Shown piece by piece: positions 60,594 to 64,000 of a DNA stretch of 64,000 bases; position 1 is the first letter of the stretch, and the number at the start of each line of letters is the position of its first letter. Source of the stretch: Gracilaria domingensis. Taxonomy: Eukaryota > Rhodophyta > Florideophyceae > Gracilariales > Gracilariaceae. A program made the position numbers and the translations under genes. Below the pieces are notes generated by a model that was given only the letters and a program-made list of their open reading frames with translations, did not search any database and was not told the DNA's origin. The stretch spans positions 141,437 through 205,436 of the forward strand of contig VCMS01000140.1 in the NCBI GenBank assembly GCA_022539475.1, given 5' to 3'.

Positions 60594-63500
60594 ATGTCCA
60601 ACAACGCGTGGAAGAGCGGTCGGCTCAATCTCTCCGCCGCCTCCAGTAGCCGCAGTGCGCCACCCCGATCTCAACCGCCTCGCCAGAACGCATGGCAGAC
60701 CGCGCGGCTCAACCCCACCGCAGCGTCCAGCAGTCCCAATGCGCCACCTCCGTCTCCATCGCCTCAGCCGAACGCATGGCAGACCGGCCGTCTCAACTCC
60801 ACTGCAGCGTCCAGCAGTCCCAATGCGCCACCTCCGTCTCCATCGCCTCAGCAGAACGCATGGCAGACCGGCCGTCTCAACTCCACCGCAGCGTCGAGCA
60901 GCCGCAATGCGCCACCCTCTTCTCAACCGCCACGCCAGAATGCATGGTTGACCGGTCGGCTCAACAACGCCGCCGCATCCAGCAGCCGCAATGCACCGCC
61001 AACATCTCAAACGCCCCGCCAGAACGTAATGTCTCAGAACCCAAGCCACACCGGTCGGCTGAATCACACCGAAGAATCCACCAGCCGCAACGTGCCACCG
61101 CGGTCTCAACCGCCCCGCGAGAGCGGCGCCCCGTCGTCCGCCGTCGTTCCGATGAGACGACCCGCCGTAGGCAAATTGGGAAGACCAGTGCAACTGCAAT
61201 CCAATTTCTTCCGCCTCAGAATTCCGGACAATCTACGAGTGCATCTCTACCACGTCACTTTTGCTCGCCATGGCTACGATACTCGTCGCCGTCCCGCTGA
61301 AATCGATTGTACTGCCAAGCAACCTGTTGGAACCAATCGAAACATCTTGGAATGTGTTCGCACCAAGTATCAGCTCTTCAGGTATAACCCAGCGTACGAC
61401 GGACGCTCAACCTTGTTTTCCGTGGAAGACCGCAGTCGACGCATCGGCGGAGACAAACCTTACCAAGTCGAGGTCACCTATGAGGGACTTGATCACACAG
61501 CAGCCAGCCTTCAAGAAAAGCTTCATGAATTTAATGTGTACATCAGCTACATTAAATCCATTGACTTTAATGACCTCAAGAATGGAAAAGTCGGTAACGT
61601 TGACGGCACTAACTTCATTCAATCGCTGGATATCGCTCTCGCTATGGCACCTCTCAGTAATCCTGAGTACGTGCAAGTGGGGCGCTGCTTTTACACTGAT
61701 GCTCGTACTACCCCTCTCACCAGGTCTTTCAATGTGGCCAGTGCTTGGTCTGGCTTCTATCAGAGCGTCAGACAGACTGCGTGCGGACTCCATCTTAACG
61801 TTGATTTATCTTGCACTTCGTTTTGGGATGGAGGTGGAATTCCTCTGATGAGTTTCCTATGCAAAGTTGATCCGCAAATTGGCCGTGTTGCTCATGGTAG
61901 TGGCTGTGCGAACGCGATTGCAAAGCTATCCTCCAAATTCAATGGCCTCAAAGTGAAAGCCACGCATAATCGAATCTCATACTCTGTGTATGGATTTTCA
62001 AACCGCTCGGCTTCGGCAGAGACGTTTTCCCTGGACGGTCGTTACGTAACCATTCAGGAATACTATGCCAGTCAGTACAATTATGCTCTTCAGTATCCGA
62101 ATTGGCCCTGCGCAAAGGTTCACAAGAAGAGAGATATATTTGTTCCAATTGAGTTGCTGGTTGTCAAGACCAAGCAGGCGTACAAAGGAGCTATGGTTGG
62201 CGAAGCACAAGGTGCCATGGTGCGACATGCCACAGCTGTCCCTGCGGTTGTTAGAGACTTCGCTCAGGACAATATCCGAACGATCGGCCATGGAGGCAAC
62301 GAAACTTGCAGATCGTTTGGTATTAGTGTCAGTGACAAACTCGTAGAGTTGCCAGGTCGAATACTACAAACGCCCTTCTTGCAGTATGAGAGCGAAAGTT
62401 ATCCAGGAACGGCCGTCCAAGTGAGAAACGGAAGCTGGACTCCCAATGCTAATGGCAGACGGCTTCGGTTCTTCAGACCTGGGAAGGTTCGAGAATGGGG
62501 CATTCTGAATACGTCCAAGTTGGGTGAGTATGAAGTTAGACGTTTTGGGACTGAACTGACTAATGCTTTACGTGATGCTGGGCTAGTTCTTGGTCATCCG
62601 ATGATTCGGGCATGCTCAGAGAATGATGTTGGAGCAATGATTCGTCAAATGTGCCGTGGGCGAAGAGTTTCAGAAGCACAAGAGCAACTTGGAATGTCAC
62701 TCCTGGTTGTCATCAAGGAACGACAAGACACCATGTGTTACGGCGCCATAAAAGCTGCCGGTGATCTAGAAGTCGGAGTTGTGACGCAAGCTTGCTTGGC
62801 ACGAAATTGTTCCAGGAGGGCACGTAACATGGACCAGTATATCAGCAAGTTAATCCTCAAAATCAACGCGAAGCTCGGGGGAATTAATTGCTACCCCCTT
62901 GGGTTTGAAGTAGCTCAGCGTGGGACAGTGCCGGACCCTGCGTTCATCAGCAATCCCTATATTGTTTTGGGAGCGGACGTAAGTCATCCGACAGGGGGTG
63001 GGCCAAGTGTAGCCGCTCTGGTGGGAAGCGTTGATGCTAAAGCCTACCAGTTTGCTGCAGCTATACATAATCAAAAGGGAAGGCAAGAAATCATTGGGGA
63101 AATGGGAACCATGTTTCGTAGTGTCTACCGACAATGGTACGAGAGGTTAGGTTGCAGGTGGCACGCAAACGCGATCATCATGTTCAGAGACGGCGTTTCT
63201 GAAGGACAGTTCACAGAGGTCATGGAGAGGGAAATACATTCAATTAGGAAAGAGTGTTCATTGATCAGCCCCGAATTCAAACCCAAGATAACTTATATTA
63301 TCATCACAAAGCGCCATCACGTTCGGTTCTTCCCCAAAGATCCCAGTTCCGGTGACAGGAATGGAAATATCCATCCAGGAACAGTTGTGGACACAGATAT
63401 CACCAGCAACGACTTCTACGACTTCTACTTAAACAGTCACTCAGCAATCCGTGGGACAAATAAGCCTTCAAAATATACTGTTCTTTTGGATGAAAACAAC

Positions 63501-63794
63501 ATCCCAACCGATGTACTGCAGGCGTATATTTTCAGACTTACCCACAGCTACTGTCGTACCAACGGTTCTGTTTCCATGGTTCATGCTGCCTACTATGCTC
63601 ATCACTTGGCCGCCAGAGGAAGGTTGTATGTGAACAAGTCTGACATGGATAAGCGAAAGAATGATGGCGGTAAGCGCGGGCGAGGGGGTATGCACAGAAA
63701 TGAGAGAGCGGGAAGGAATCGGGAAACGGATCCTGAAAGCCGTGAATCTCCTGTGATTCATCCTGTACATCATGGACGACTATTCTTTATTTAG
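60594..63794 (+). CDS. AGO: Argonaute (Ago clade), slicer residues present
   Basis: 1066 residues in a single exon. An N-terminal disordered region with tandem repeats (to about 175) is followed by ArgoN (from about 191), PAZ (about 385-525, with YNYALQYPNWPCAKVHKKRD and VPIELL), MID (about 640-760) and PIWI (about 755-1030). The catalytic tetrad is complete: D795 (GADVSHP), the glutamate finger E832 (GRQEII), D866 (FRDGVSEGQF) and H1003 (YYAHH). The C-terminus has a short Gly/Arg-rich stretch (KRGRGG). It would bind small RNAs and cleave target RNAs in RNA interference. Start: first ATG of the frame, just before the repeats. The neighbouring RING gene is divergent. The presence of a full slicer implies a working small-RNA pathway, a likely restraint on the retrotransposons to the left. 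Confidence 0.95.
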   Translation: MSNNAWKSGRLNLSAASSSRSAPPRSQPPRQNAWQTARLNPTAASSSPNAPPPSPSPQPNAWQTGRLNSTAASSSPNAPPPSPSPQQNAWQTGRLNSTAASSSRNAPPSSQPPRQNAWLTGRLNNAAASSSRNAPPTSQTPRQNVMSQNPSHTGRLNHTEESTSRNVPPRSQPPRESGAPSSAVVPMRRPAVGKLGRPVQLQSNFFRLRIPDNLRVHLYHVTFARHGYDTRRRPAEIDCTAKQPVGTNRNILECVRTKYQLFRYNPAYDGRSTLFSVEDRSRRIGGDKPYQVEVTYEGLDHTAASLQEKLHEFNVYISYIKSIDFNDLKNGKVGNVDGTNFIQSLDIALAMAPLSNPEYVQVGRCFYTDARTTPLTRSFNVASAWSGFYQSVRQTACGLHLNVDLSCTSFWDGGGIPLMSFLCKVDPQIGRVAHGSGCANAIAKLSSKFNGLKVKATHNRISYSVYGFSNRSASAETFSLDGRYVTIQEYYASQYNYALQYPNWPCAKVHKKRDIFVPIELLVVKTKQAYKGAMVGEAQGAMVRHATAVPAVVRDFAQDNIRTIGHGGNETCRSFGISVSDKLVELPGRILQTPFLQYESESYPGTAVQVRNGSWTPNANGRRLRFFRPGKVREWGILNTSKLGEYEVRRFGTELTNALRDAGLVLGHPMIRACSENDVGAMIRQMCRGRRVSEAQEQLGMSLLVVIKERQDTMCYGAIKAAGDLEVGVVTQACLARNCSRRARNMDQYISKLILKINAKLGGINCYPLGFEVAQRGTVPDPAFISNPYIVLGADVSHPTGGGPSVAALVGSVDAKAYQFAAAIHNQKGRQEIIGEMGTMFRSVYRQWYERLGCRWHANAIIMFRDGVSEGQFTEVMEREIHSIRKECSLISPEFKPKITYIIITKRHHVRFFPKDPSSGDRNGNIHPGTVVDTDITSNDFYDFYLNSHSAIRGTNKPSKYTVLLDENNIPTDVLQAYIFRLTHSYCRTNGSVSMVHAAYYAHHLAARGRLYVNKSDMDKRKNDGGKRGRGGMHRNERAGRNRETDPESRESPVIHPVHHGRLFFI
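60597..61125 (+). repeat. in-gene tandem repeat of the Argonaute N-terminus, about six units of 84 bp
   Basis: Each unit encodes about 28 residues with the pattern NAWQTGRLN.TAASSS.NAPP (core), then a Ser/Pro/Gln tail. Units 2-4 are most alike; units 1, 5 and 6 are more diverged. One Trp per unit (absent in the sixth) recalls GW/WG-type hooks, although the neighbouring residue is Ala rather than Gly. Confidence 0.85.
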
Positions 63795-64000
63795 TAACGT
63801 CGACCACTATCTAGAAGAACCTCTGAACTTCTAACATGTTTAGAATTCTTTTCATTACCTTCTTATTACCTTCGTACTTCCAGCAATGTCCACTTACAAA
63901 TTATTAACATTTTCATTTTAAAAAATTCAACTGAACGCATTTGCTGAGCCGCTTTCCATCTGGCATTGGCTGAAAGGTTTTCACGAAACTGGCGTTGATT
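63795..64000. other. 3' flank of the Argonaute gene
   Basis: AT-rich sequence after the TAG stop, presumably the 3' untranslated region. No classical AATAAA seen. Nothing else recognised. Confidence 0.4.

Overview
This looks like nuclear DNA of a eukaryote with few introns and many retrotransposons. Long uninterrupted genes (an Argonaute of 1066 codons, a dioxygenase of about 1260 codons), a eukaryotic tRNA-Asn, ACCATGG-type start contexts and several kinds of eukaryotic transposon all fit. A florideophyte red alga such as Chondrus is my best guess; this is an inference that I cannot confirm here.

Region 1 (1 to about 13,580) is an accessory island. A decayed coding region on the minus strand (1-2005) is followed by a minus-strand gene block holding an unknown N-terminal region, a DPPY-type DNA methyltransferase and a SET-domain remnant (5634 down to 2467). 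Facing it is a large plus-strand gene joining a ParB-like domain to a 2-oxoglutarate/Fe(II) dioxygenase (6868-10647). The two are divergent and separated by a 634-bp foldback repeat (5915-6548), each arm of which carries a near-perfect palindrome of about 75 bp. A polytopic membrane protein (minus, 10925-12127) and a small charged coiled-coil gene with an in-frame UGA (plus, 12768 onward) close the island. Methyltransferase, histone-methyltransferase-like and oxygenase domains side by side suggest a chromatin- or DNA-modification cassette, possibly carried by a mobile element of unknown class.

Region 2 (14,006-48,684) is a nest of three related Ty3/gypsy chromodomain LTR retrotransposons. Element 1 is the oldest; it is broken and has lost part of its 5' end. 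Element 2 (19,946-31,420, opposite orientation, TSD CCACC) sits in the integrase region of element 1. Element 3 (36,276-48,058, TSD AGAGG) sits in the 3' LTR of element 1, looks whole, and has nearly identical 857-bp LTRs. All three share a primer-binding site and a chromodomain at the end of pol. All three also carry a long extra ORF on the opposite strand between pol and the 3' LTR, recognisably the same protein in each. Element 2 is peppered with the palindrome ACCANNTGGT (21 exact copies found by eye). Elements 1 and 3 have clusters of their own short palindromes in the gap between pol and the antisense ORF.

Region 3 (48,685-56,650) is mostly AT-rich and gene-poor. It contains a decayed PIF/Harbinger DNA transposon (51,046-54,023, TSD TAA) with convergent transposase and Myb-like genes.

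Region 4 (56,650-64,000) holds host genes: a secreted acidic tandem-repeat protein with a TATA box, tRNA-Asn(GUU), a CAP-like protein and a RING-finger protein (possibly of the meiotic Zip3/RNF212/HEI10 type) in an extremely GC-rich block, and an intact, slicer-competent Argonaute with N-terminal tandem repeats. The Argonaute is the obvious host counterpart to the retroelement load, although nothing in the sequence links them directly.
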